Notes under the pieces: model-generated
What the model was told of the DNA's origin: nothing
The model's input: only the letters and a program-made list of their open reading frames with translations
Databases searched by the model: none
Source of the DNA: Cupriavidus gilardii
Lineage (GTDB): Bacteria > Pseudomonadota > Gammaproteobacteria > Burkholderiales > Burkholderiaceae
DNA: 64,000 nucleotides
NCBI RefSeq assembly: GCF_013314895.1
Contig: NZ_JABTYE010000006.1
Span: 214,936 to 278,935 of the forward strand
Direction: 5' to 3'
Shown: positions 9,628 through 18,278 of the stretch, piece by piece
How positions within the stretch are numbered: position 1 is the first letter of the stretch
Layout of the letters: every line of letters starts with the position of its first letter
Program-made: the position numbers and the translations under genes

Positions 9628-10650
9628 ATGAAAATTGCCGTTCTCGACGACTACCAGGATGCCGTGCGCAAGCTGGCCTGCTTCCAGCTGCTGCAGGGCC
9701 ATGACGTCAAGGTGTTCAACAACACCGTCAAGGGCGTGGGCCAGCTGGCGGCGCGCCTGTCCGATGTCGAAGCCGTGGTGCTGATCCGCGAGCGCACCCG
9801 CATCACGCGCCAGCTGCTGGAGAAGCTGCCGAAGCTGAAGATCATCAGCCAGACCGGCCGGGTCGGCGGCGCGGGCAGCCATATCGACGTGGACGCCTGC
9901 ACCGACCGCGGCGTGGTGGTGCTCGAAGGGGTCGGTTCGCCGGTCGCGCCGGCCGAGCTGACCTGGGCGCTGATCATGGCGGCGCAGCGGCGGATTCCGC
10001 AGTACGTTGCCAGCCTGAAGCACGGCGCCTGGCAGCAGTCGGGTCTGAAATCGACCACGATGCCGCCCAATTTCGGGCTCGGCCAGGTGCTCAAGGGCCA
10101 GACGCTCGGCATCTGGGGCTACGGCAAGATCGGCCGCCTGGTGGCCGGCTATGGCCGCGCCTTCGGCATGAACGTGCTGGTCTGGGGCCGCGAGGCCTCG
10201 CAGACGGCCGCGCGCGAGGACGGCTTCGCGGTGGCCGAATCGAAGGAGCAGCTGTTCGCCGACAGCGACGTGCTGTCGCTGCTGCTGCGGCTGAACGACG
10301 AGACCCGCCATATCGTCAAGCTGGCCGACCTGACCTCGATGAAGCCGACCGCGCTGTTCGTCAACACCAGCCGCGCCGAGCTGGTCGAGGAAAACGCGCT
10401 GGTGGCGGCGCTCAACCGCGGCCGGCCCGGCATGGCGGCGGTCGACGTGTTCGAGTCCGAGCCGATCCTGCAGGGCCACGCGCTGCTGCGGATGGAGAAC
10501 TGCATCTGCACGCCGCATCTGGGCTATGTCGAGCGCGACAGCTACGAGCTGTACTTCCGCACCGCGTTCCAGAACATCCTCGACGTGCTGTCCGGCGAGC
10601 ACGGCAGCGTGGTCAATCCGAAGGCGCTGACGCCCGCGCTGACGCGTTAG
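9628..10650 (+). CDS. D-2-hydroxyacid dehydrogenase family protein
   Basis: 340 residues. This NAD(P)-dependent family interconverts 2-oxoacids and D-2-hydroxyacids (glycerate, lactate, phosphoglycerate types). The Rossmann motif is GIWGYGKIGR at about residue 170, followed by the catalytic Arg region NTSRAELVEE, a later acidic residue in DVFESEP and the catalytic His in CICTPHLGY. The substrate cannot be read from the sequence; it resembles the branch often annotated as phosphoglycerate dehydrogenase-like but lacks the C-terminal regulatory ACT domain. ATG at 9628 begins the conserved strand MKIAVLDDY; no Shine-Dalgarno site precedes it. Instead a 12-bp tandem repeat occupies that position. 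Confidence 0.9.
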   Translation: MKIAVLDDYQDAVRKLACFQLLQGHDVKVFNNTVKGVGQLAARLSDVEAVVLIRERTRITRQLLEKLPKLKIISQTGRVGGAGSHIDVDACTDRGVVVLEGVGSPVAPAELTWALIMAAQRRIPQYVASLKHGAWQQSGLKSTTMPPNFGLGQVLKGQTLGIWGYGKIGRLVAGYGRAFGMNVLVWGREASQTAAREDGFAVAESKEQLFADSDVLSLLLRLNDETRHIVKLADLTSMKPTALFVNTSRAELVEENALVAALNRGRPGMAAVDVFESEPILQGHALLRMENCICTPHLGYVERDSYELYFRTAFQNILDVLSGEHGSVVNPKALTPALTR

Positions 10651-10780
10651 GCGCCGTTCTCGGCCTCGGTCCGGGGCGATCTCCGCGGCCGCGGCGGCGC
10701 CCGACCCGATCGGCGCAAAACCGCTACACTGCCGGGATTCGCGGGCGGTCCCCTGCCGCCATCTCCCCTCGCGTCCCATC

Positions 10781-11953
10781 ATGGATCCCAGGCTTCTGAC
10801 GCTTTGCGTCGGCAATTTCGTCATCGGCACCGGCGCGATGATCGTCACCGGCATGCTGAACGACATCGCCGGCGATTTCCATTTGAGCGCCGCCACCGCC
10901 GGCCAGCTGGTCTCGGCCTTTGCGCTGGCCTGCTGCGTCGGCGCGCCGCTGTTCGCCACGCTCGGTTCGCGCATTGACCGCCGCCTGCTGCTGGTGGGCG
11001 CCCTCGCGCTCTATGGCGCGCTGCATCTGGCCTCGGCGCTGGCGCCGAACTTCGGCGCGCTGGTCGTGCTGCGTTTCGTCACGGCGATCGGCGCCGCCAT
11101 CTATACTCCGCAGGCTGCCGCCACGCTGCCGCTGCTGGTCGATGCGAAGCTGCGCGGCCGCGCGATCAGCTTCGTTTTCCTCGGCTGGAGCGTGGCCAGC
11201 GTGGTCGGCGTGCCGATGGGCACCTGGATCAGCACGACGCTGGGCTGGCGCGTCAGCATGGGCGTGGTCGGCGTGATGGCGCTGGGCGTGGCGATCGCGC
11301 TGTGGCGGGTGCTGCCGCGCGGGCTGATGGTGGCGCCGGTCGGGCGCGCGGCCTGGGGCGCGGTGCTGCGCCATACGCCGCTGTTGATGGTGGTCGGCGT
11401 GACGATGGTGTCGTCGGCCGGCATGTTCACCATGTTCACCTATATCGCGCCGATGCTGCGCGACGTCCACGGCGTCAGCGGCGGCGCGCTGAGCCTGATG
11501 TTCCTGGCCTACGGCGCCTGCGGCGTGCTGGGCAACGTGGTGGCGGCCGCGCGCATGGACCGCGCCACGCCGGCCCGCGTGGTCCACGTCGCGCTGGGCA
11601 CCTCGCTGGCGGCGATGCTGCTGTGGCCGTTGACCGGGCTCGGCCCGATCGCACTGGTGCTGATCTTCATGCTGTGGGGCATCGGCGGCTTCGCCACCAA
11701 CAGCGCGCAGCAGGCGCGGCTGGTCGCGCTGGCGCCGGAGCGGGCGGCGGTCTCGATCTCGCTCAATTCCTCGTCGATCTATCTGGGCCAGGCGATCGGC
11801 GCGATGGTCGGCGCGGCGATCTACGCCACCACCGGCGCGCAGGCGCTGCATTGGGGCGCGGCCGCGCTGATGCTCGGCGCCCTGCTGCTGTCGGCGCGCG
11901 CCCGCGCCCTCGGTTGCCGCTGGCTGCGCCGGCAGGCGCCGCAGCAGGCCTGA
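10781..11953 (+). CDS. MFS transporter, DHA1-type exporter
   Basis: 390 residues with about twelve hydrophobic segments. The major facilitator motif A-like loop appears as ATLGSRIDRRLLLVGALALY (residues 61-80 region), and RFVTAIGAAIYTPQAAATLPLLV resembles the AraJ/YdhP group of DHA1 drug or sugar exporters. LGWSVASVVGVPMGTWI is the antiporter motif C-like segment in helix 5. The substrate is unknown. It is a single gene, 130 bases after the dehydrogenase and in the same direction. The start codon has only a weak upstream site. No adjacent regulator. Confidence 0.85.
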   Translation: MDPRLLTLCVGNFVIGTGAMIVTGMLNDIAGDFHLSAATAGQLVSAFALACCVGAPLFATLGSRIDRRLLLVGALALYGALHLASALAPNFGALVVLRFVTAIGAAIYTPQAAATLPLLVDAKLRGRAISFVFLGWSVASVVGVPMGTWISTTLGWRVSMGVVGVMALGVAIALWRVLPRGLMVAPVGRAAWGAVLRHTPLLMVVGVTMVSSAGMFTMFTYIAPMLRDVHGVSGGALSLMFLAYGACGVLGNVVAAARMDRATPARVVHVALGTSLAAMLLWPLTGLGPIALVLIFMLWGIGGFATNSAQQARLVALAPERAAVSISLNSSSIYLGQAIGAMVGAAIYATTGAQALHWGAAALMLGALLLSARARALGCRWLRRQAPQQA

Positions 11954-12287
11954 GCGCGCCCTGCTGCTGCAAGGCGCCGCGTGGCGCTTCGCACGGCCCG
12001 GGATCGGACGCCTCCTGGGCCGACCCCCGGCCGCACCCCCGGCCCCGGCCGCCCGGGCCCGTTTTCTGCTAATGTTTGATCCCTGATACAAAGACGGCCC
12101 CTCTCCTGTAATCGTTTGTAATACAGACGCGTCTGCCAACGCTTGCCAGATACGGCGCCAAGGCGGTACCACTGGGGGCGGCCGGCCGCCCACCGGTTCC
12201 CAGAAGCCGGCGGCGGTCGTCCGGGTGGGCACGACGAAAAAAGGGAGCGAACCCGCGCACCAGCGCGGGGCAGCAGAGGGTCCTCGC
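11954..12287 (+). other. 334-bp leader region before the first RND operon
   Basis: Very GC-rich first half with no gene. An AT-richer stretch at 12065-12130 contains an imperfect inverted repeat, CTGTA at 12107 and TACAG at 12123, which could be a repressor site. Promoter elements are not convincing. The ribosome site AGAGGG precedes the adaptor ATG. Confidence 0.4.
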
Positions 12288-13505
12288 ATGAAATCGAAGG
12301 GTATCGACCAGGCCAAAGGCTTCGTCGAAAGCAACTGGAGCCAGGCCATGGGTACCGGCAGAAGTCGTGTGTCGCCCTGGCTGGCGCTGGCATTGTTGGC
12401 GTTGCTGGCGGTCGCCGGCTGGTACGTATGGAAGACGTGGTTCGCCGCCAGGCCGCAGGCGCAGGGCCCGGCGCCGGTGGCGGTGACCACCGCGCTGGCA
12501 CGACAGGGCGACGTGCCGCTGCAGGTCAGCGTCAACGGCAACGTGACCGCGCTGTCGACCGTCGAGATCCGCCCGCAGGTCTCCAGCACCGTCCGCACCG
12601 TCCATATCCGCGAAGGCCAGACCGTCAAGCCCGGCGATCTGCTGTTCTCGCTCGATACCCGCATGGACGAGGCCAATCTGGCCCGCGCCCGCGCCCAGCT
12701 GCTGCGCGACCAGGCCGATCTGGCCGACGCCCGCCGCTCCCTGGCGCGCAGCGAGGAACTGGTCGCGCGCAACTTCATCTCGCGCAGCGCGGTCGATACC
12801 GCGCGCGCCAAGGTCGATGCGCTGGAGGCGACGGTGCGAGCCGACCAGGCCGCGATCGAGGCGAGCCGCGTCGCGGTCAGCTACGGCGCGATCCGCGCCA
12901 CCATCGGCGGCCGCACCGGCGTGATCAACGTCTTTCCCGGTTCGCTGGTCTTGCCGACCGCGGCGCAGCCGATGGTGACGATCGCGCAGATTCAGCCGAT
13001 CGCGGTCACCTTCACGCTGCCCGAACGCCAGCTCGCCGCGCTGCGCGACGCGCTGCGCAGCGGTCCGGTGCCGGTGACTGCGCAGCCCAACGACGGCAAT
13101 CCCGAACCGGTGCAGGGCCGCATCACCTTCGTCGACAACACCGTCGATCCGCAGTACGGCACCATCCGCGTCAAGGCGCAATTCGACAACGAGGCCCAGC
13201 GCCTGTGGCCCGGCACCTATGCGCGGGTCGAGGCGGTGGTGCAGACGCTGACGGGCGTGGTGTCCGTGCCGCCGCAGTCGGTGGTCACCGGACCGGAAGG
13301 CCGCTTCGTCTATGCGGTGCAGGCCGACGGCAAGGTGCGGGCGATGCCGGTCAAGATGCTGGCGGCGACCGCCGCGGCGGCGGTGGTCGAAGGCGTGCCG
13401 GCCGGCACGCGCGTGGTGGTCGAGGGCGTGCAGAACCTGCGTCCGGGCAGCGCAGTGCGCGAGGCCAGCGCCGCCGGCGCTGCTCCGGCTCCCGGAAAGC
13501 ATTGA
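12288..13505 (+). CDS. RND efflux periplasmic adaptor (MdtA-like)
   Basis: 405 residues when started at MKSKGIDQAK, supported by AGAGGG eight bases upstream. A membrane anchor (LALALLALLAVAGWYVW) near residue 30-47 replaces a cleaved signal. Then come the lipoyl/barrel-sandwich strands (VEIRPQVSSTVRTVHIREGQTVKPGDLLFSLD), a coiled-coil hairpin (LLRDQADLADARRSLARSEELVARNFIS), and the beta-barrel and membrane-proximal domains (ITFVDNTVDPQYGTIRVKAQF). Adaptor of a tripartite exporter; the family order matches MdtA. The RND pump gene begins four bases after its stop codon. There is no outer-membrane factor in this operon, so it must borrow one, possibly the OprM-type protein encoded at 35742. Confidence 0.9.
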   Translation: MKSKGIDQAKGFVESNWSQAMGTGRSRVSPWLALALLALLAVAGWYVWKTWFAARPQAQGPAPVAVTTALARQGDVPLQVSVNGNVTALSTVEIRPQVSSTVRTVHIREGQTVKPGDLLFSLDTRMDEANLARARAQLLRDQADLADARRSLARSEELVARNFISRSAVDTARAKVDALEATVRADQAAIEASRVAVSYGAIRATIGGRTGVINVFPGSLVLPTAAQPMVTIAQIQPIAVTFTLPERQLAALRDALRSGPVPVTAQPNDGNPEPVQGRITFVDNTVDPQYGTIRVKAQFDNEAQRLWPGTYARVEAVVQTLTGVVSVPPQSVVTGPEGRFVYAVQADGKVRAMPVKMLAATAAAAVVEGVPAGTRVVVEGVQNLRPGSAVREASAAGAAPAPGKH

Positions 13506-13509
13506 CGCC

Positions 13510-16500
13510 ATGACGCTGTCCGAACTCTGCATCCGCCGGCCCGTGATGACGGTGCTGCTGGCGATCGCGATCGTCGTCACCGGCATCGTGCTGTACCCGA
13601 CCATCCCGATCGCCGCGCTGCCCAGCTTCAACTCGCCGGTGATCCAGGTCACCGCCCGGCTGCCCGGGGCGAGCCCGGAGACGATGGCGGCCTCGGTCGC
13701 CACGCCGCTGGAGAAGCAGTTCGCCACGATCCCCGGCGTGTCCGTGATCAGCTCGGCGAATACGCTGGGCAATTCCAGCATCACGATCGAATTCAACAAC
13801 GACCGCGACATCGACGCCGCCGCGGTCGACGTGCAATCGGCGCTGTTCCGTGCGCAGCGCTCGCTGCCGACCGAGATGACCGAGCCGCCGTCGTATCGCA
13901 AGGTCAATCCGGCCGACGCGGCGGTGATCCTGCTGGCGATCAATTCGCCGGCGATGAGCCTGGCCGAGCTGAACGCTTTCGGCGACAACCTGATCGCGCC
14001 GACGCTGTCGACGCTGCCCGGCGTCGCGCAGGTGCTGGTCTACGGCCAGAAGCGCTTCGCGGTGCGGGTGCGCGCGCGTCCCGATGCGCTCGCCGCGCGC
14101 GGCATGACGCTGGACGAGCTGGCCAGCGCGATTTCCCGCGCCAATGCCAACACGCCGGTCGGCACGCTCGACGGCGCACGGCAGATGCTGACGATCCAGG
14201 CCAACCGGCAGCTGGCCGACGCCGACGCCTTCCGCAACATCATCGTCGCCAGCCAGCCCAACGGCTCGCTGGTGCGGCTGTCGGACGTGGCCGAGGTCGA
14301 GGACAGCGTCGAGACGCTCAAGACCGGCAGCTGGCTGAACAACGAGCGCTCGATCGTGCTGGCGGTGCAGCGCCAGCCCGACGCCAACACGGTGGCGGTG
14401 GTCGATGCGATCCGCGCCGCGCTGCCGCGGCTGGTGCAGCAGATGCCGGCGTCGGTCAACGTCAACGTCGTCAACGACCGCTCGCGCTCGGTGCGCGAGT
14501 CGATCCACGACGTGCAGTTCACGCTGGCGCTGACCGCGGCGCTGGTGGTGATGGTGATCTTCCTGTTCCTGCGCCGGGCCGCCGCCACGCTGATCCCGAC
14601 CGTCTCGTTGCCGATCTCGCTGATCGGCACGGTGGCGCTGATGAAGGCGTTCGGCTACAGCCTGGACAACGTGTCGCTGCTGGCCATCACGCTGGCGGTC
14701 GGCCTGGTGGTCGACGATGCGATCGTGATGCTGGAGAACATCGTCCGCCATATCGAGGAAGGCATGGCCCCGCTGAAGGCCGCGCTGGTCGGCTCGCGCG
14801 AGATGGGCTTCACCATCGTGTCGATCTCGGTGTCGCTGGTGGCGGTGTTCATCCCGATCTTCTTCATGCCGGGCGTGATCGGCCTGCTGTTTCACGAGTT
14901 CGCCGCGGTGGTGTCGCTGTCGATCCTGGTGTCGGCGCTGGTGTCGCTGACGCTGATCCCGATGCTGTGCGCGCGCTTCCTGTCGGCCGAGAACGTGCCG
15001 GTCGACGAATCGCAGCATGCGTATGGCGATGCCCCGCGGCATGCCGCCGCGCCTGCCGCCGCGCCCGCCCAACGGCAGAGCTTCGGCCTGCGCTCGACCC
15101 AGTGGTTCGAGAACCTGTTCGAATACACGCTGCACCGCTATGCGCGCGGCCTGGACTGGTGCCTGGCGCATCGCAAGACCGTGCTGGCCGCGGCCGGCAT
15201 GACGTTCGTGCTGACCGCGGTGCTGTTCGTGCTGATTCCGAAGGGCTTCTTCCCCGAGGAGGACATCGGCCAGATCCAGGTCAATGCCGACGGCCCGCAG
15301 GACATCTCGTTCGATGCGATGTCGACGCTGATGCGCGACGCGGCCGAACGGATGCGGGCCAACCCGGCAGTCAAGAGCATCGTGGTGGCGATCGGCGGCG
15401 GCCCGTCGCCGGCGATCAATACCGGGCGCATGTTCATCGAGCTGAAGCCGGGCGGCGAGCGGCCGAAGATGCCGGAGGTGGTCGAGTCGCTGCGTCGCGA
15501 TGTGTCCGGCATTCCGGGGCTCAACGTCTATTTCCGCCCGGTGCAGAACCTGCAGCTCGGCGGCCGCGTCAGCAAGGCGCGCTATCAATACACGTTGCAG
15601 AGCGTGCAGTCCGGCAATCTGCAGACCGCCGCCGACAAGCTGATGGCACGCATGCGCGCCGATCCGCTGTTCCGCGACGTCACCAGCGATTCGCAGCAGG
15701 CCGGGCTCGAGGCGCAGCTGGCGATCGACCGCGACAAGGCCAACTCGCTCGGCGTGCAGATGCAGGACGTGCGCACCGCGCTCTATACCGCGTTCGGCGA
15801 GCGTCAGGTGTCGACGATCTATACCTCGATCGACAGCTACTACGTGATTCTGCAGGCCGCGGACGTGGACCGCGTCGACGAGACCGCGTTCTCGAAGATC
15901 TATGTGCGCAGCACCAGCGGCACGCTGGTGCCGCTGTCGGCGTTCGCGACCACCGAGCGCCGCGTCGGTCCGATCGCGGTCAATCACCAGGGCCAGCTGC
16001 CATCGGTCACTGTGTCGTTCAACCTGGCCCCGGGCGCGGCGCTGGGCGATGCGTCGGCGCGCATCGACCGCTTCAAGCAGGAAACCGCGATGCCGCAGGA
16101 GATCTTCACCAGCTGGGGCGGCGATGCGGCGGTGTTCCAGTCGTCGCAGTCGACCCAGGTGATCCTGCTGATCGCGGCGATCGCGGTGATCTACGTGCTG
16201 CTGGGCGTGCTGTACGAAAGCTATATCCATCCGCTGACGATCCTGGCCGGCCTGCCGTCGGCCGCGGTCGGTGCGCTGCTGACGCTGTTCCTGTTCCGCG
16301 TCGAGCTGTCGCTGATCGCGATCATCGGCGTGCTGATGCTGATCGGCATCGTCAAGAAGAACGCCATCATGATGATCGACTTCGCGCTGGCGGCGCAGCG
16401 CGAACAAGGCATGCCGCCGGCCAGGGCGATCCGCCAGGCCTGCCTGCTGCGCTTCCGGCCCATCATGATGACCACGCTGGCCGCCATCATGGGCGCGCTG

Positions 16501-16713
16501 CCGATCGCGCTGGGCCTGGGCGCGGGCGCCGAACTGCGTCAGCCGCTGGGCCTGGCCGTGGTCGGCGGGCTGCTGTTCTCGCAGGTCATCACGCTGTTCA
16601 TCACGCCGGTGATCTACCTGGCGCTGGACCGCTTCTCCGGCAGCGGTCCGCTGGAGATCGATGCGGACGGCAACCGCGTGCCGGCGACGGTGGGAGCCGA
16701 TGCGGGACGCTGA
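13510..16713 (+). CDS. RND efflux transporter (MdtB/MdtC-like)
   Basis: 1067 residues, a full-length inner-membrane proton/drug antiporter. It starts MTLSELCIRRPVMTVLLAIA, and twelve helices flank two large periplasmic loops. Proton-relay residues are present in AVGLVVDDAIVMLEN (paired Asp in helix 4) and IGIVKKNAIMMIDFA (Lys in helix 10). A non-conserved, Ala/His/Pro-rich insert (DESQHAYGDAPRHAAAPAAA) lies in the loop after helix 6, around residue 500-520. One pump gene rather than the MdtB/MdtC pair. Substrates cannot be assigned. It is coupled to the upstream adaptor (four-base gap), and its end overlaps the start of the ChaN-like lipoprotein by 14 bases. Confidence 0.92.
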   Translation: MTLSELCIRRPVMTVLLAIAIVVTGIVLYPTIPIAALPSFNSPVIQVTARLPGASPETMAASVATPLEKQFATIPGVSVISSANTLGNSSITIEFNNDRDIDAAAVDVQSALFRAQRSLPTEMTEPPSYRKVNPADAAVILLAINSPAMSLAELNAFGDNLIAPTLSTLPGVAQVLVYGQKRFAVRVRARPDALAARGMTLDELASAISRANANTPVGTLDGARQMLTIQANRQLADADAFRNIIVASQPNGSLVRLSDVAEVEDSVETLKTGSWLNNERSIVLAVQRQPDANTVAVVDAIRAALPRLVQQMPASVNVNVVNDRSRSVRESIHDVQFTLALTAALVVMVIFLFLRRAAATLIPTVSLPISLIGTVALMKAFGYSLDNVSLLAITLAVGLVVDDAIVMLENIVRHIEEGMAPLKAALVGSREMGFTIVSISVSLVAVFIPIFFMPGVIGLLFHEFAAVVSLSILVSALVSLTLIPMLCARFLSAENVPVDESQHAYGDAPRHAAAPAAAPAQRQSFGLRSTQWFENLFEYTLHRYARGLDWCLAHRKTVLAAAGMTFVLTAVLFVLIPKGFFPEEDIGQIQVNADGPQDISFDAMSTLMRDAAERMRANPAVKSIVVAIGGGPSPAINTGRMFIELKPGGERPKMPEVVESLRRDVSGIPGLNVYFRPVQNLQLGGRVSKARYQYTLQSVQSGNLQTAADKLMARMRADPLFRDVTSDSQQAGLEAQLAIDRDKANSLGVQMQDVRTALYTAFGERQVSTIYTSIDSYYVILQAADVDRVDETAFSKIYVRSTSGTLVPLSAFATTERRVGPIAVNHQGQLPSVTVSFNLAPGAALGDASARIDRFKQETAMPQEIFTSWGGDAAVFQSSQSTQVILLIAAIAVIYVLLGVLYESYIHPLTILAGLPSAAVGALLTLFLFRVELSLIAIIGVLMLIGIVKKNAIMMIDFALAAQREQGMPPARAIRQACLLRFRPIMMTTLAAIMGALPIALGLGAGAELRQPLGLAVVGGLLFSQVITLFITPVIYLALDRFSGSGPLEIDADGNRVPATVGADAGR

Positions 16714-17554
16714 GCGCGGACCGCGGCGACGCTCGGCCACGGCCGCGCTGGCCGCGACGCTGGCACTGGTCGCCGGTTGCGCGGCGACGCCCGCGGCGCC
16801 GGAGGGCACCGCGCCTGGGCTGTCGGCCTACCGCTATGTGCTGCTGGGCGAGGTGCATGACAATGCCGACGGGCATCGCCGCCGGCTGGCGTCGCTGACC
16901 GCAGCCATCGACGCCGGCTGGCGTCCCGCCATTGCGATGGAGCAGTTCGATCGCGAGCGTCAGGCCGATATCGACCGCGCCCGGCGCGAGCGGCCCGGCG
17001 ACGCCGACTATCTGATCGCGCAGGCAGGCGCTCCGGGATGGGACTGGTCGCTGTATCGGCCGGTGATCGCGTTGGCGCTGCGCCACGATCTGCCGCTGGT
17101 TGCCGCAAACCTGTCGCGCGACGATGCGCGCCGCGTGATGCGCGGCGGCGCGGTGTTCAGCACGTCGGAACGGGAACGGCTGGGCCTCGCCGGGCCGCTG
17201 CCCGCCGATCTGGCCGCGACCCAGACCGCCGTGCTCGACGACAGCCATTGCGGCCATTTCCCGCGCGCCATGCTGCCCGGCATGCTGCAGGCGCAGGCCG
17301 CGCGCGATGCCGTGATGGCGGCCGCGCTGAAGGATCATGCCGCCGCCGGCGTGGTGCTGCTGGCCGGCAACGGCCATGTGCGGGAGGACATCGGCGTGCC
17401 GCGCTGGCTCGGTGCCAGGCCGGCCGAGGTGTTGACGGTGGCGTACCTGGAAACGGCCGAGCAAGGCGAGGCCGGCGCCTACGACAGGATCGTGCTGGTG
17501 CCGCCGGTCAAGCGCACCGATCCTTGCGACGGTGCCCGGCCGGCGCCGCGCTGA
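16700..17554 (+). CDS. ChaN-family lipoprotein
   Basis: 284 residues. The N terminus is basic, then hydrophobic with lipobox LVAGC near residue 25, so an outer-membrane or periplasmic lipoprotein is expected. The core matches the ChaN family: YVLLGEVHDNADGHRRRL (conserved GExHD), AIAMEQFDRERQADID, and GNGHVREDIGVPRWL near the end. The Campylobacter ChaN protein binds haem as a dimer and is linked to iron uptake; the E x H D and GNGH elements are the conserved ones here. It overlaps the RND pump gene by 14 bases and has GGGAG four bases before the ATG, so it seems to be part of the efflux operon. That pairing is unexplained. Confidence 0.82.
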   Translation: MRDAERGPRRRSATAALAATLALVAGCAATPAAPEGTAPGLSAYRYVLLGEVHDNADGHRRRLASLTAAIDAGWRPAIAMEQFDRERQADIDRARRERPGDADYLIAQAGAPGWDWSLYRPVIALALRHDLPLVAANLSRDDARRVMRGGAVFSTSERERLGLAGPLPADLAATQTAVLDDSHCGHFPRAMLPGMLQAQAARDAVMAAALKDHAAAGVVLLAGNGHVREDIGVPRWLGARPAEVLTVAYLETAEQGEAGAYDRIVLVPPVKRTDPCDGARPAPR

Positions 17555-17587
17555 GCCTCACTGAGCCTCACCGAGCCTCACTGAGCC
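17551..17587 (+). repeat. 10-bp tandem repeat at the end of the ChaN gene
   Basis: Three full copies and one partial copy of TGAGCCTCAC (one copy has CGAGCCTCAC) start at the stop codon of the lipoprotein gene. Within 30 bases of the convergent soxR gene. Confidence 0.8.
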
Positions 17588-17615
17588 GACGCCCAGGCGA
17601 GATGGCTCGTTCGAT

Positions 17616-18131
17616 CTACTGCGAACGCCCGCCCTCGCCGCCGATCAACTGCGGCCACGGCCCCTGTCCCGCCAGCGTGTCGCCCGGATTGCGCAGCGGG
17701 CAGGCCTTCAGCGACAGGCAGCCGCAGCCGATGCAGCCGTCGAGCTGGTCGCGCAACTGCGTCAGCGTGCGGATGCGTTCGTTCAGATCGTCGCGCCATG
17801 CCGCCGACAGCCGGCGCCAGTCGGCCACCGTCGGCGCGCGTCCCTCGGGCAGCCGTGCCATCGCCTCCGCAATCGACGCCAGCGGCAGGCCCATGCGCTG
17901 CGCGACGCGGATCACCGCGAGCTGGCGCAGCACCGCGCGCGCATAGCGGCGCTGATTGCCGGCGCTGCGCGTACTGCGGATCAAGCCCTTGGACTCGTAG
18001 AAATGCAGTGCAGAGACGGCCAGTCCGGTGCGCGCCGCGACCTCGCCGACCGACAGCAGGTCGGCCGGCTTTGGGCCGCGTCGGCGCGGTGGCCGTTCGT
18101 TCGATTCGTCGTGGGAGGGCTGGCGTGGCAT
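17616..18131 (-). CDS. soxR: SoxR, redox-sensing MerR-family activator
   Basis: 171 residues. The MerR helix-turn-helix is at about 24-70 (LLSVGEVAARTGLAVSALHFYESKGLI is the family core), followed by the dimerisation helix and the [2Fe-2S] ligand motif CIGCGCLSLKAC, with cysteines at 133, 136, 138 and 144 in the exact SoxR spacing. Oxidation of the cluster by redox-cycling compounds or superoxide untwists the target promoter. Outside enteric bacteria SoxR has no SoxS and acts directly on small sets of genes. Its own box lies 59 bases upstream, in the divergent promoter of the RidA-family gene. The N-terminal 20 residues (basic, low complexity) are longer than in E. coli. Confidence 0.96.
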   Translation of the reverse strand: MPRQPSHDESNERPPRRRGPKPADLLSVGEVAARTGLAVSALHFYESKGLIRSTRSAGNQRRYARAVLRQLAVIRVAQRMGLPLASIAEAMARLPEGRAPTVADWRRLSAAWRDDLNERIRTLTQLRDQLDGCIGCGCLSLKACPLRNPGDTLAGQGPWPQLIGGEGGRSQ

Positions 18132-18185
18132 GGCGGGATTCCGTCGATCTTCGCAGCGAAAGACCCAATGCTAGCAGGGTCACGG

Positions 18186-18216
18186 TTGACCTCAAGTCAA
18201 CTTGAGGTTCGATACT
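18186..18216 (+). promoter_or_regulatory. SoxR-dependent promoter with SoxR box
   Basis: The -35 TTGACC (18186-18191) and -10 GATACT (18211-18216) are 19 bases apart, the overlong spacer typical of MerR-family promoters. Between them lies the 18-bp dyad CCTCAAGTCAACTTGAGG (18190-18207), which differs from the E. coli soxS operator by one or two central bases. The orientation drives the RidA-family gene; soxR lies on the other side. Confidence 0.93.
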
Positions 18217-18278
18217 GGCGCGGCTCTTCGGCATCCCGCCCTGACATGTCCTTCGCGATCTTCTACCGAACCTCCGCC

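Noticed and set aside
13351..16809. A very long minus-strand frame (1152 codons) opposite the first RND pump
   Set aside because: Antisense shadow of the pump gene; composition (His, Asp, Arg, Gln) is typical of such shadows.
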